Below are positions 23,651 through 38,004 of a DNA stretch of 64,000 nt, piece after piece. The DNA lies in NCBI RefSeq assembly GCF_003369915.1, contig NC_046675.1:12896001-12960000 (forward strand), read 5' to 3'. This stretch comes from Drosophila miranda (taxonomy: Eukaryota > Arthropoda > Insecta > Diptera > Drosophilidae). A program made the translations under genes and the position numbers. A model generated the notes under the pieces. It did no database searches. It was not told the origin of the DNA and saw only the letters and a program-made list of their open reading frames with translations. Position 1 is the first letter of the stretch. Each line of letters starts with the position of its first letter.

Positions 23651-26600
23651 TCATGCCCAATGCCGTGCAAATGCCAGCGATGAGCCAACAATCGCACATA
23701 CACACACATCACTGTACAGTGTACAGTGTACACCCACCCATTGGCATGTCGCGTCCCGGGGCCAGTTAAATAGTCAAAGGACAGCAACGCTGGCGTCGGC
23801 GAAGGGGTCTCTGCTGCTCGGTTCGCCGTCGCGTTCGCGTTCTTCAGCGGCGGCAAAACATAAAGTTTGCATTCCAACGAGGATACGACTATTAAGTACC
23901 TGATACTGGTAGGCCAATAAAATAAAATTACATTTACCAGAGAGAGAGATCCATTAGAATGGTATTGTTTCGTATCACAGCTTCAAAATAGGAGTTCCCG
24001 AATTGCAACAGATGTATAGACCCTCAGACCCTCTCTCTAAAGACCCACATAGGGTATAGGGTATATGGCTATCGCTGTTTTGCCGAGTGGGTTGCCAAAA
24101 ACAAAAGCAATAGCAAAAAAAAAGAACACACGCGAAAAGTAAAAGCAAAAAGCAAAAGCAAGCAAAACAAAATTAGTTTCATAAGTTTTTTATGAGTTCA
24201 TCGCTTTTTTGTGTATGGCCAGCAAACACAAACACACAAACACACACACAGGCACATATTGTAGGTACACAAACAGAGACTGTTACACATACCATCGTAT
24301 GAGCACAAAAGTCGCCTGGCTGACTAACCAGCTTTTGTGCCAAGGGTCGAGCGTTGGGGCGTTCGTCGCGTGGGTGGACGCCTTTCCCGGACGCCGCCTC
24401 CTTCGACCGCTCCCATCGCTGCTGCTGCTGCTGCTGTTGCTGCTGTGTTCTGGCACTTCCGCTGTTCCTCTCACTTCCTCGCACACACACAAGCACAGTT
24501 TGAGGAACTTTTAGGCAGGCAAATAATTCACAAAAAATACACAAATACTCGTACGAGTATATAGCAGGAAGCCAAGTAAAATATATTGCGAGTAAATTTC
24601 TTTTGTTGTTCGGCTAGACGTTTAGTCGCAGTCAGAGAGAAGGAGAGTGAGAAGAAGAGAGCGAGAGACTGTGTGTGAGTGAAAGAGAGCAAAATGAAAG
24701 CAATGGCGACAATTTGTTAAATTGTTATTGTTATTTCTATGTTAAATGCTACACTGCCCCCACAATGGCTACCCCCCAAACACCCATACACCTCAACGCC
24801 ACCCACTCTTCCAGCGCAGACCACCTACCGCACTGCCCCCCCCCCCACGATACACCAGCGGCTGCTGCACGTAACGTCGATCTGCATAAATTATGTGAGT
24901 TTTATAAGGACACAAGAAACACAAAGGGAACCGATGCCAGTCTGCTAGCAAAACTTATTACGCAAAACAAATATTTGACGACAATTTTTACTTTTATTGT
25001 TCAGTCTTTTGCCATTTTCGGACAATTCCTCACAGGAAACAGGGAAAGGGATATACGTAAAAGAGGTATTGTTAGAGAGTTCTGGGGTTTTAATTTTATT
25101 CCGACTAATTATAGCGTTGCAGAAAAGACCAGAGGGTATAAAAAAGCAATAATAAAATGCAGTAAAGGGAAGGCTATCCACAAATGGTATACAGGAATGT
25201 CTAAATAAAATGTGTATTGGATAAAAGTGGGTTAAAAAACATGGGAAAAGAAGGGTATCTTTGAAAGGGGAGAGAAAAATATCTTCAAAAATATATTAGA
25301 AATAGTCCGAGAAATAAAATCAACAGAAATTCTATTAGAAAGGAAAAATGAAATGAAATGCATATTCTTTATTGGAAATACTGAATATTTAAGACTTTAA
25401 ATAATACAGACAAATAGGTATAATGAAGGGTGCTATTCAATAGATATTTATAGATACATATGAGAAGAGCCAATGAGCGATGAAATGTAACCTTGAGAAT
25501 ACATAATGATAGCCTTGAGTGGATAAACCAACGATAGATGCATATACTCGTGTGTTTACATTCATTGGAATTTAAATTGAATTTATTATAATTGTTGATC
25601 CATTCGAAATGGGTTTCTTTGGAAATTTTGTGCAGCCCCGAACTATAATGAATTCATCCATTAAAACAGCGTCGATAACGTTTTGTTTGCATGGGGAATG
25701 TGAAAAATGCAAGCCAAACAAAAGGACAAAAAAATAGCAGTATTCACGTTCGCAGAGCGCTCTGCCAATTATAGTAAAGAGCGCATAAATTCGGGGAACG
25801 GAGAGGGAGTTCTGGCAGCGAGTCATTCCATATGTCACATTCTTGCACGCCATACGAGTATGACTGACCATTTCCGCTCTATGCCTCTCCGTCTCTGCAG
25901 GCCCTGGCCAAACACTGGCCCATGCTATGCCAACGAAATTGAGTTCAAGTGAACTGCCAGCCACAATGACGGGTAGTCCCGGACTCCACCTGAGCCTTGA
26001 GATTCATTAACACAACAACCAGAGAACCAGCAACAAGCAACAACAGGCACAGCAATGCCAACAGTAACAGCAACAGCCATAATGTCCATAAACAGAGCAA
26101 AAGGCAATTCCAATTCGTGTGAAGCTCTCCGAGTTGCGGGGCTTAAGTAGCCAGGCCCACAGTGACCAAAACGAATAGGAACTTCATATAGCTCTCCCTC
26201 ACTTTCTTTCTCTCTCTCTGTCTCTCTCTGTCTTTTTATGTCGAATAGCCCATACTAGCCCATACAAATTGATTTTCTCACACCTAGAGTACTCCACTCC
26301 CACGACAAGTTGATTTCGCCTTTGCTTTTATTCTATTTTATTCGGTCTCGTTTCGTTTCGTTTCGATTCATTCGATTCATATGTACATATATATAGCTCT
26401 ATGGAGTAAAAGCCGAATAATAAAATAAAATCATCTCATCCAACCAGTTGGAGTTTGTGTTGCTCTTCCAGTTCCAATCGGCCGGGGATAAGGTGCTTAG
26501 GCTTAGGCACATGTCAATTATGTGAGCAGGTCCCCGTGGCTGATGCCCTGACAGGCAGTCAGTCCGTTTGGACAGCCAGGCAGTAACAAATCAATTAGAC

Positions 26601-28224
26601 AAAAAGGGAAAAGGCAGAACTCTTCTATTACCCGCCAAGAAGACGAGAGTAATATTTTTAGCCAAAACAGGTGTGGTCTTATCGTATTTGTTCTGATTTC
26701 TATACCAAATCTCAAGGGCAATAGAACTAATTTTTGCAGAATATAGCAGTGCAGGGATTTGGAAATAAATTCGTTGTATAGGAAACTTCGTTCTTAATAG
26801 AGAAATTCGACTGTATCTTGATTTAATGCATTTCAGAGCAGAACCCAATTTTTATAGCATACTTTTACGGGCAAACAATTTAAAGCCATTTATTCTGGCT
26901 CTAACGAAATCCTACAAAAACATAGACCAAAACCTTTAAAATTTTGGATCTTTGAGGAGCCAGTTGTTTGTAGAGAACAGAAGGACGTGGCTGATCCACA
27001 GTTCTTATGGGGTAGAAAAAGCCTTGTCCTTGTCCTTGGACACCACAAACGAACATATTTGCTGAGCCGTTGGCCAACACCGTAACTTTTCAATTTATTT
27101 TGGTCGTGAAATGGCCAATGCCCCGCGGTCCCTGGGTTAATTATAACAAAGTATTGATGTAATAAACCAAAAACAATATCCCCCGTCGAACATAAACGAA
27201 AGTCAATCTCCATTGAACACACACGCAGAGCGGGCACAAACAATAACACAGCCACAGATCCACTTAAACAATCACACGTAAAATACACACTATACAATAT
27301 ACCATATAGAACACACAATACATATGTACACACAAAGAGGTTGCTGACAAGTTTCAGTTGTCATGTGAAATTTTCCAGGAGAGGCGGATCGATGGGACTT
27401 CTTAATTGTCGGCCAGCCCCAGGAAGTTGTGCCAACAGGAGTGCTCGCACTGAGCCATTAATTATTGACATTTTTCGGGCTTAAAAATTAATCAGCGGCA
27501 AGCAACAAATTTCGACATCGATTTTCCGTTTTCAATCTGCGCATTCATCATTTTTTCCCAACTGCTGTCTGTCTCCTTTCCGCAGATCAATTATTTAGGC
27601 TCCGGCTACGGCCACGGCTCGTGGGCGATAAGATTGGAAAGGCTGGGCCTTTACAGGAAAACCTACTTAGCGGCTTAGCAGTGGACCAAGAACAGCCTCA
27701 ACTGCTCTCTGTCTCCACCGGGTTGACGACAAATGGGCATTGTGAATTCATGCTGGTCTCGACACGTGCCAGCCGGGCGGGAAGGTCAAGATACGGTAGA
27801 GGACACTTGGAACATCACTTGCCAAGTACCCGGTACCAAGGCTATCGCCTCTAATCGGGTCTATGCTAATGCTTGTCCAGCTTAGCCCCAACGGGTTATG
27901 GACACGTCCGGCAGGCACTTCGGAGCTCAGTCTCTGGTGCACTCGAATCGAGTTTGCCGTGCGTGTTGCTGCTTAATTGACTCGATTGAAAATAATCCAT
28001 GATTAAACTTCAAGCAACCAGCAACTGCTGCTACGTGGCTGGGCTTTAATCTGTGCTCTCTGCGCTTCCCCGCCACACCAATCGATGCCGATTCAGAGCG
28101 ATTTCATTGTTGTTTGATTAAGCTTAATTAGTGCGAAGTCCTGCCCCCGGGGGCAGTCGTTGTCCGGCGCAAGCCGATTGGGTTTCAATTAAATGACAAG
28201 CCATCATAATTGATGCTCTGCCTG

Positions 28225-28270
28225 CTCCTCCTGCTCCACCTGCTCCACCTGCTCCTCCTCCTCCTCCTCA
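28225..28270 (+). repeat. (CTGCTCCAC/CTC)n low-complexity tract
   Basis: Imperfect pyrimidine-rich repeats of CTGCTC and CCTCCT units in the Teh1 intron. Confidence 0.6.
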
Positions 28271-31200
28271 CATGGCTCGCATGCACTCGTCACTGGGCAA
28301 GAGTGGAATCAAATTAACTTATGGCCTGACCAGTCTCTGGCCACGATTCGAGGAAGTCCTGCTGCCGCTTACCGCTCTTATTCCACTAAATTGCTTTCTG
28401 ATTAACTTTGCCTGTATACAGCGAGAGAGAAGCCATTAAGCTTTTAAAGAAACTCGGGCTTACAGTAAGTAGTTCTGTAGAAACTGAGGGGCACAATCAT
28501 TTGGGGGTAATATATGAAATTTAAGAGTGAATTTAAAGACTTGTACGTATGCCAGAAACAATCCAAGAGGCAGCCTTTTCTGCGCCATTCGCTGTTTGTT
28601 TGATTGCCGTCATAATACTTAAAAATAAAACATAAATTTAAATCAATGGCTCAATAAGAATGATTTAATTGGGTTTTCATTTGGCGATGGTCTGGCGAGC
28701 TGTGAAAGTTCAAATTAAAAGCCAGAACGTGACCAAAAAGTGGAATTGGCTTGGGCCTGGGCTTAATAGGCAATTTGCAGTCGTAGTCCCCAAATGCAAG
28801 CAGCTGCCAAAAGTCACGCACAGCCCAAGGATAAGGGCAACAGTAACAGCGACTCGTCCTCGTCCCCGTCCTCGGCCACACAGGACACTGGAATTATTTT
28901 ACACATTCAAGACGATAAACTCGACCCAAAACAAATGCAACTGGGCTGAAATATTAGAGGCAAATGCCAGGCACTTAATGGCCAATAAATCGATTTGCTT
29001 TCGGCAGCTAAAGCGACGCAGTGCAGCCCCGGCTGTATTACCAATTGTTCGACTCCCCACACACAATATATCGCGTATACGAGTAGTAGGTACGCGGTTG
29101 CCGTTACGGATGCGGGATTTGGGGGCTTTGAGGGGCTAACGCTTATCGGCACGCATGCACGCAGCTGGCGGCAATTTGGATACGAAGATAAAACATTTAT
29201 TGGCCACATAAAACGGGTGAAATTACCAAGGGCCCCACAGTGGCCACATCCTGCTCTGGCCACTGGCTGGCTGGCTGGCTGGCCTCCCCCTGCCCCTGAC
29301 CTGCCACGGGATGTTGGTCTTGATTCAGTTTTGCCTCTGCAATTTCCCTTGGCTGTCGCACGCCCATTGAACTCGAAAAGCAAATCAATTTTCGACCACA
29401 CTTTCCAGTATTTCGGGGCTCCAGGAATTGGACAAATGGCCCAAGACATTTGTCATAATCCGGCATAAAGGAATTGCCATTGTCCCAGTTGTCATCCCCT
29501 TTCCCTACGCCTCCGGACATTGTCCTTTCCCGAGGCGGATGCCGGGGCAAAGGACTGGCCTCGAGGCGAAGGGAAAGTATTCGAAACTTTGTTCCTAATT
29601 GAGTCCTGCCTGTATTGATCTTGGATTCGATTTACCTCACAGCCAAAGGATGCATTTTACAGTACCTTGGAGAAAGAATATCGTTTGTAGCGAAATCCAA
29701 TATAAGTTTGGTCATAAAAACACCCATCTGTATAATGTTTTTAATTATCCTTGTGCTTAGATTCTCTGTTTTTGTCATCGTATGGTACATTTCTTATCAG
29801 GGGACTTCAAAAGCGGCGGAAACTTTTGTTTTGAAGCGGGCGGAGGGGGTAAAAAAGCAGCAAAAAAGTTTAATTAAATAAATTACAAAATGCTTTGCCA
29901 GAGACAACAATTCATTAAAAGAATCAAAGACAAAGGGAAGCCGGCCCGGGCGAAAACAAACAAAAAGTTGAGGCATCCTGCCAAAACCAGTAGCCAGGAC
30001 ACGCACCCAGCCACAGCCACAGGCAGAGGCAGAGGCCCACACAGAGGATACGTTTGCTAGGATTCAAGATTCGCCGGCAAATTAAAAGCCAACTGTGAAG
30101 GCTTCCATAAATCACGGCTAGCCGGGTGAGTGGGCCGTCTAGGTGGTTCCATCTGGTTGTAGACAAAAGCGTCTAAGCAGAAAGCGGCCAGCCACAATAA
30201 CTTTTAAGAAATTATTATGTTTTTTTATGTTTTTTGTTTCTCCGTTTGTGCGCTTCCCTTTGCAGAGTGCCGTAGCCGGTGGGTGGGACTTTGCCGGAGA
30301 GCGAGGGGCTAGCATGGACACGGAACGATGTCGACTTATTTGCATGTTTGTCAGAGGTTTTTTCTGTTTTTTTTATTTGGATTATTTGTTGTTGCTGCTT
30401 TTGGCGCTGGTGGGCGCTTTTAGTTTCCGGCGCGTTGCACTTGGAACGAGGTCTGACAAAGTTGCCGCCGAGACAAACAATGTACAATTTTACGGGGGAA
30501 AGAGGGCGGGTCGGTCCTCCGTTCAAATTGCGTTGAAAGCTCCCGAATGTCCCATTTTTCCTGTGGTTGTAGCTGCTACGAGTATTGCTATTGTGGAGCC
30601 CAGTGCGGAGTAAAAGGCCAACAGAAGGTGCAGGAAAGAGAGGAGCAAATGGCGAATAAAAAGTATAAAAAAAAAACCGGAGAACAGGGCAGAACGGAAA
30701 GCACAAAAAAATGTGTGACACGAACAACGGCAAACGACAACGTTCCGGAACAGAAGCGGAAATTGTGAAATATACAAACGTTCGTCTTGTTTAGGTGTGG
30801 AGCTACATGCAAAGTGGGCCTGATCCAGATCCAGATCCATCCTCATCCTCATCCACAGCCGCACCGCCCACCCGAGCCCTACTGGGCAAGGAGCATTCCG
30901 TAATAAAAATGTATGGATCCAGGTCTGGACAGCGGCAAAATGTCACATTGTTAAAACAAAAAGTACAAGCCAAAAGGAAAACCGACAAATAAAAGGAATG
31001 GAGTGGAGCAATCCCAGCAATTTGTAGCCAGGCGCTAAACGCCCGTACATACATAAATACGTACGTACATTTGTATATCCGTTAAAAGACTCTTATTAAA
31101 ACGGCTGCATTTAGGCCGCTTCACACGCCACTATCCCCAGCGGGATAACAAATTGGACCGACAGGCGGCAGACAAACCAAACAACATCAAAAAATGTACA

Positions 31201-32848
31201 TGGCCGTGTAATGAATATAAAAAGATTCAAGGCACAAAAAATGGCAGAACAAGTGAATAATTTTCCTGTTGAAATGATTTAAATTTGAGCAAGGAATTTG
31301 CTTGTATAAAAGTGCACGAATAAGGATTTATGTTAACAAATTGTTCAAGCATTAAGCATACCATAAACACGGATAAGATTGAAGCCAGGCTTTAGCGTAT
31401 GGCTTCCTCGGTCCTACCCGTACTTTTCGGCCAATCCGCTTATCCATATGGAGGTCAAATTATGCCCAGCATGAACCATTTAGGGTTATATGCCACAATT
31501 ATGCCCTGAACTATCCCTTGAGATCCCTTAGCAAACTCATTAATTCTTTTCTTTCCTCCTCTCCTTTAAATAAATAAATATTCGATGACAAACCATTCCG
31601 AAAGCAGGGCAAAAAGTTTAATCTTTTGGCTTATTATGATACCAAAACTATGGCAATATTTGCTAGATTTTACCTATTTTCTACAGACAAAATGAGAGCT
31701 AGCGATTCTAAAGGTAAGCCAAGAATCAATGTATTCAGCCATCTGGTGATCTGATATCCATATAATAAATAATCTATAGTCGAACCAAAGAGTAATACAT
31801 TTCCCGTAAAGTACCAAAGGCCCGGTAATGAGTGCCGAACTAATCAATCGATGGCCATTAGAAACCCTCAGAGATAGAGAGAGAGCAAAAGTCCTTGCTG
31901 ACCAAAATATGGCATTTTCCTATAATTGCCTGTCACTGCCAACCGACCAAGAAATTCGTAATTAGTTTTGAGCAGCTCTTATATTTTATGTATGTACGAG
32001 TACGTACTCGAACATATTTTTTAATTAAATCAAATTTCCTTGAAGCTCTAATAATTGGCAGGGCCGACCGCAAGAGCTGTCAGAAATCATTGCAAAATAT
32101 TGGCAGAGGAAAAAAAGAGAGGGAGAAGGAGAGAGCGGGGCAGATGCAAGCCGAATGCCTCTTGGCAGTTGGCCAGGACCCATGGAGAGAGAAAGGATTT
32201 GTAATTACGAAATTAAAACTGCGACAGATGGCCCAAAAATGGGCATGATGGACTGTCTAAAAAAAATAAATAGATGGCTGGCTGGATGGCTGCCTGCCTG
32301 GGTGGACGAACGGACGGATGGATTGGCAGAGGGACTGATGGATTGACAGGCAAACCATATAGGCTGGCGTGCGGCAAGAGATCAGCCTTGGGGTGTGGCT
32401 CTTCTACAATATCCGTGAGGCCCACTTGAGCAGCCGTCCAGCCGCAGCTCCTGCCGGCATGTCCTGTCTCTGACGGATCCGGATGCAGCACCAGCACCAG
32501 CACCAGCAGCACCAGAAGCATCCACAGAAACACGAGCAACGTGTCGTGACCGAGGCCACACCCCAGGCATTTCATTGGGCTTTCGAGTGGACTTCCCATC
32601 CCCGGGATGAATGGGCGAAACGGTAGCAGCGGCGACGGTGGTGGCGGCGGCGGCAGGTGGTCCTCATTGAAATTTGTTGCATTATGCTCGGTTCGCCCGT
32701 CCCCTCTCCCCCCCTCCCCCCCCCATTTTGTTCAGCATGCTGACAAAATGTCCTTGCACGATACTCACTGCTGCACTTGATTGTCAACAAAAATTGTTTT
32801 GCAGTGTGTCCTTGTTGCTGCCACAGTGCCACTGCTGCTGGCCAAGTC

Positions 32849-32885
32849 TGGGTCTGGGTCTGGGTCTGGGCCTGGGTCTGGGAGC
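32849..32885 (+). repeat. (GGGTCT)n hexanucleotide tract
   Basis: Six tandem units of GGGTCT with one GGGCCT variant, in the Teh1 intron. Confidence 0.8.
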
Positions 32886-35800
32886 CGCAGCACTTCGGTT
32901 TGAAGTGACTGCAATGGCAAGCGGGGCTGGCAGGCAAAAGGACATCCAGCAGTAATTAAATTTGTTCATCTGAGCTACATAAATGGGGGACAAAAACGAG
33001 AGCACTCCGCCTCAAATTAAATTCTCTCCTACGTGGGGTTTTTTTTCGCACAAATTAGAGTCAGGCAGTCAGACACATTGTTGACAGTTTAAACCTAAAT
33101 AAACACACGTGCTGGTGCCACGCCCTCTTACACATACACAAACAGGCACGCGTACACACGACAACACTTGAAGACGGCCATAAAGATAAATGTTTCATAC
33201 ACGTGAATTGCTTTGAATAAAAGCTTTGTTTGGCTTGTTTCATGTGGAAGGAAAAGCAAACGAACGACCAAACAAACTAACATATGAGCAGAGCCAGAGA
33301 GGAGATCTTACCCCTAAGGATCCCTGGGAGTGATGGCACTCATGCTAAACATAACTCATACGCCCCGTGGCCCATACATTTCGTCCTCAAGCACGTTTTA
33401 AATTCCACCAAATTAACATTTGCGATTACATCTGAAGAGTAATTGTGATGCTCAAGAGGAAATTAGCTTCAAACGAGGGCTAATGCAAAGTGTTGAATGG
33501 AATTCAAAATAACGAGATGCCTGAGATATCTACAAAAATTTAGGTGCCAGGATTAAAGGACAACCCATAGATAGAGAGATAGATAGATGGATTGTAATAA
33601 TCGTTGGATATATTTCAAAGATTGGTAGAATATTGCACTATCCATGCAATCTCTGATCTAATAAATTTACTATCCACTCAGCCTTGCTATTCCTTTTGAC
33701 TTTGTATCCATACACACTGCCTTTAATAAATATTTTATTAAATAGATTTATTTCCTTCTAAAAACAGATATGCATCTCTGAAAATTAAAGAGCTTCTCTT
33801 TGAGTCGGCAGAAACTCGTCTGAGCATATATTGTAGTATATATGTATGTACTTTTATATGCGTATGATGTTCCAATTGAGATATTAAACCAAATGCCAGA
33901 CCATTAAAAATCGCACGCGTTTCCATAGATACACATGCATAGATGTGTACGTGAGTACATACGAGTATCTGTGCGTGGTTGAGTGTGCTCGTGTTCGTAT
34001 AATTTATTATGAGATGCTTCATCTTAAGGAGGCCGCTAAAAGTAGGAAGGGAAGAGGCTGGCTGGGGCCATAAATTCGGTTTAATAACATATTCAAATTT
34101 AGATAATATCCGTCTCTAGTGCAATATTTATGCCTGCATCCCTTTTGTCTCTCTACCTCTCTCTTTTACATGCACACGTGTTTGTGAGTGAGGATTGTGC
34201 AATGTCAGACGCCTGAAAACTCAACTGAGTTATGTGAACACCTAAATTATCCAGACGACAGACCCACAGCATAGCCTACTCGTGCCTCATTCCACCAGCA
34301 AACGAATTCCTTGGCGAATTCCACCATTACCTTTTGAGCTCGAAGGCAGGCAATGAAGTATCAAATTCCCCCCTTATCGTCTGCTTATCTTTATGCCTGT
34401 GCCAGCTCCCAGCTCCCAGCTTGCGGATTCATAGTTCGGACTGGAAAAACTTCTGGGCTGTGCTCCTTTACGTAAGAATCTTCATGAATATGTATTCCTC
34501 GGGGATGTCGTAGGTCTGTCTGGGTCTCTCTCTCTCTCTCTGTGTGTGTGTATTCTTGTTATTAATGAAGCATTTGCTATGGCTCCACTGACTTAGCGGA
34601 TTTTTTCATTCGAACTGGAAATGGTTGAGGAAAAGCAATAGGGATTTTGTGGGGATTTACATGAATTGAGTGACGACTGCCTTCGTTTGCAGCTTGCTTT
34701 TGGCGAAGCTGATGCTGCTCTTGCTCTTTTCGCGCCATCTGCGGATGTGATTTCCGTATCAAACGTACATATGCATGACCACGCCCACACGGCCAGACAT
34801 CGACATCTAGCCAACCCAGACAACCCGGCCAACCCGCTTTCAATGGCCAGAACTGAACAAGAAATGAAAATTTATTGAACAGCATTCATATGCTGCGCAT
34901 TATTAATATCGATTAGAGGGCGGACTGGCTACGCCTGCTCCGGGTGACGGGCGCATCTTGAAGATGTTTTTTCCATCTCTTTCGGTTCTGTATGTGTGTG
35001 TGTGTGTCGCTGTACATGCGGTTGCCATGCCAGCACCCGAGATTGAGATACAGCCAGGCACAGCCAGGCCATGCAGTTCAGCTCTCTAGTTCCCATCGAC
35101 ACTGATAAAAAACACCGAGAGCACATCTCATGCCACTTTATTTATGCTTTTCCTTTTGCACGCCATCGATAAAAGATATCCTTTTGCCTTTTTGTGTGGC
35201 ACCATTGTTTGAAGCTTGGAAAAAAGTGTCCACGCTGACGGGAGGCCGGGCAACATCTGTCTGAAACTAAACGGCATTTCAGCAATAATCAAGGGCCTCT
35301 TGTTGTTGTCATTGAATGGCGGCAGTCTGCCCCGAGCCCAACCCGAATTGAGGGACACGTGACCCGGCAGAAGGTAACAAAAAGTTATAGACGGGAAGAA
35401 AAATTATCCGCCAGTAGTGGAGTGGTAGCTCAGATTTACACTAAATTGATATGTTCTCAGCTGAAAGCATATTTTTCTGGCTCATACTGGTTGCTGTCCT
35501 TCTGATCCTAGACCATCGACTTGCTCAGAGAATTTTCAGCAAAAACACACAACGAACGAGAGAGACAATTCGTAAAAAATCATTTAGGAAAATGAAAGAC
35601 GTGACTTCGTTGCATTTTCAGCTTCATGGGATGTTCATAAAAGAAACCAAATTGATTTTTCTATAAAAAATAGAAGAAACCAAGAATGGAGCGTAACCAG
35701 AAAGTGGCACATCCGCACACAGACACACAGACACACAGCCACACACATGGACTGAGAAAGAGAAACGCTTCCAGGCAGCCGCAAAAGCTGAAGCAGAAGT

Positions 35801-38004
35801 AGGCCACACTAGCACACCCACCACAGCCACCCCCCACAGCCCTTCTAAGCCCACAAAACCTTGTTTGGGCTGCACTTGAAGGCGATTCTGAAGTTGGGGA
35901 CTCACCGCCCAAAAACACTATAGAGCCTGTTTTGGGATAGAAATAGGAGATTTTGGCCAAGGATCAGAATAGTTTAAGAAGACTTTAAGATATATTATAA
36001 AAGCGTCGTCTCTCGATCATCTTTGCTCGTTTCTTCCTCTCCTGAGAGCATTCGCATTGGTCAGAGGCTTTAACCTCATTGCAACTTAGCCCACTTTTGG
36101 CTCTGGCTCTGGCTTTTGCCTTGCCACTTACGAGTAACTGGAAAAGCAACGGCTTTCCTTATTGGCAGCGATTCGGTTGCGTTATGGGCTGATGATTGAG
36201 TGCGGCCTGAGAGAGTGCTTCTAATGCAGAGCGTGCTGAAGCATGACACTCGACAATTCCTGTGGCAGCCACGAGCGCCACGCTGCACAATTGTTGCAGG
36301 GCTCCGATTCAGCTGTCCACCCATCACCACCCAGTGCTGTGCTCGCATGGCCAACTGCTGTTTGCGTGGACATTTTTGAGCGAAGTTTCAATCGAGCGCC
36401 GTGTGAGTGATATCCGACAAATCCTCTAAAAGCAGCAGGTAAGCAGCTGAAACTGCAACTGAAATAAAGTTGAAGTAAGCGTCAAGGGGCATGCATCAGC
36501 GAAAGGTAAGCTGATTATGTAACACACACACACGCTAAGAGAGAGAGTGTGCATAGCAGATAGCATTAACATAAGGCGCACATTGATGCCATTTTGTTTC
36601 TGAACTTTTCAACAGCTGTTTTTGAACAGTTTTTATTTTTTATTAGTGACTGCCTTGAAAACAAGCTAAAATATGCGCTTTTGAAACACTTTTGCTGGCG
36701 GCTGGCACTACAAGACATAAGAAATTCAAGAATTCTAATTTATGTGGGAGAATTTATCAAGAATGCAGCTGCAGCTGGCCCAAAGAGCCTTTCAAAAATG
36801 CAAGACGACGGGACTGTAATTCGGTCGCTTTTGATTAAAGACTGCAAATGTGAGAGCCATAACGGCTAAGAAAAGAGTGCAAGGGGAGGAGTTTCTTAAT
36901 TGATAAAGGCTTTTTCACGGGCCAGAAAACCAAGTCTGAGTATGGAATGGAACGCAATTTGGCCCGAACTTGGCAGTCATGTGAGAGCCAACACTAGTAC
37001 TCGATGGGGACTGACGGAGAGCCCTGTCTGAGCGCCATGACATTTGAATAATGCACGGACCGAGTGAATGGGCTAAAGTAGAAGCAGGAGCAGGAGCACA
37101 GGCCAGGCAGTAGACCACCAATTCATTATCGATTGAATCGATGTGCAATGTGAATTGAAAGCTGATGGATATTGCCTTGAAATCGAAAAGAGGAAAGCAA
37201 AAAGCAAAACAAAGGGGGAGATTTGATAATGCCACGAGTCAAAGGAAATTCAATAAAAAAAAAAACAGTGGAGAAAACCCATAAAAATCCCTTTCTCTAA
37301 AGAAGGAGAGAGCTGGATACCGCAGTGTGTTACGAATCAATGGCTCGGCTTTTGAGGCCTTTTGTTTTGTATTTACTCGATGGACGAATGTAATTGTCAG
37401 TGCGGCACACTCCCAGCCCCCTGCCACGCACTATCTGCACCACCCATTCCATTAGGAGTCAATGCCAGAGAGAGCCCCAGGCCCCCCAAACCACTCTGTC
37501 AACAGCTCAACATATCAATCATACGCAATGTGCTGCGTGTTTCGTGCGTGCCCTAATGCCTCCGCTGGTGAGCTCAGGGGGCAGAGGGGGGTGGCGTGTG
37601 CCGTCGAGTGGGGGTACACACATGCGACGCCTGGTCTTATAAATAATTTAGACCGCATATTACTCCCAAATAACAACAAACCAGCACCTCAGACTGCCTT
37701 TGACAGACACATTCCCGTTCCCCCTCAAACATAAAGGCACGAAAAAAAAACCTGTCATTAGTGAATTATTTAAATTACATTGACGCCATGAAAGCCAAGT
37801 AAATATCGGGAGGGACATAGCCATAGCGGAGAAGGAAGTTCCCGCTCTTCAAACATATTCACTTTAAATGGTATTTCCTGATATCTCCGTGGTCGCTTTG
37901 GCCTGTATCCGAATTCAAATTGACTTGGTACGCCAGTTAGGATCTTCAGGAGATCTGTCTTCAAGAGACGGAAGGACAGGGCGGATCCTCAAGGCGGCAC
38001 TCAC

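Larger units (their letters stand above)
12363..38004 (-). other. 25.6-kb Teh1 intron hosting nested opposite-strand genes
   Basis: Bounded by a strong donor (CTCAG then GTGAGTGCC at 38004) and an acceptor (TTTATTTCAG at 12363), phase 2 at both sides. It contains two complete RING-finger genes on the plus strand at 19488-21282. The rest is AT-rich non-coding DNA with many CA, CT, CAG and G-rich microsatellites. The stretches 12363-13980, 14080-19480, 21650-36300 and 36450-38000 show no convincing gene, apart from the low-confidence candidates listed separately. Confidence 0.6.

Noticed and set aside
24675-25208. 177-codon plus-strand frame
   Set aside because: Proline-rich start from a CCCC-rich patch, then AT-rich codons without bias; no domain.
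28669-29468. Overlapping 150-180-codon frames on both strands
   Set aside because: Frames on opposite strands of the same DNA, with no codon bias or family signature.
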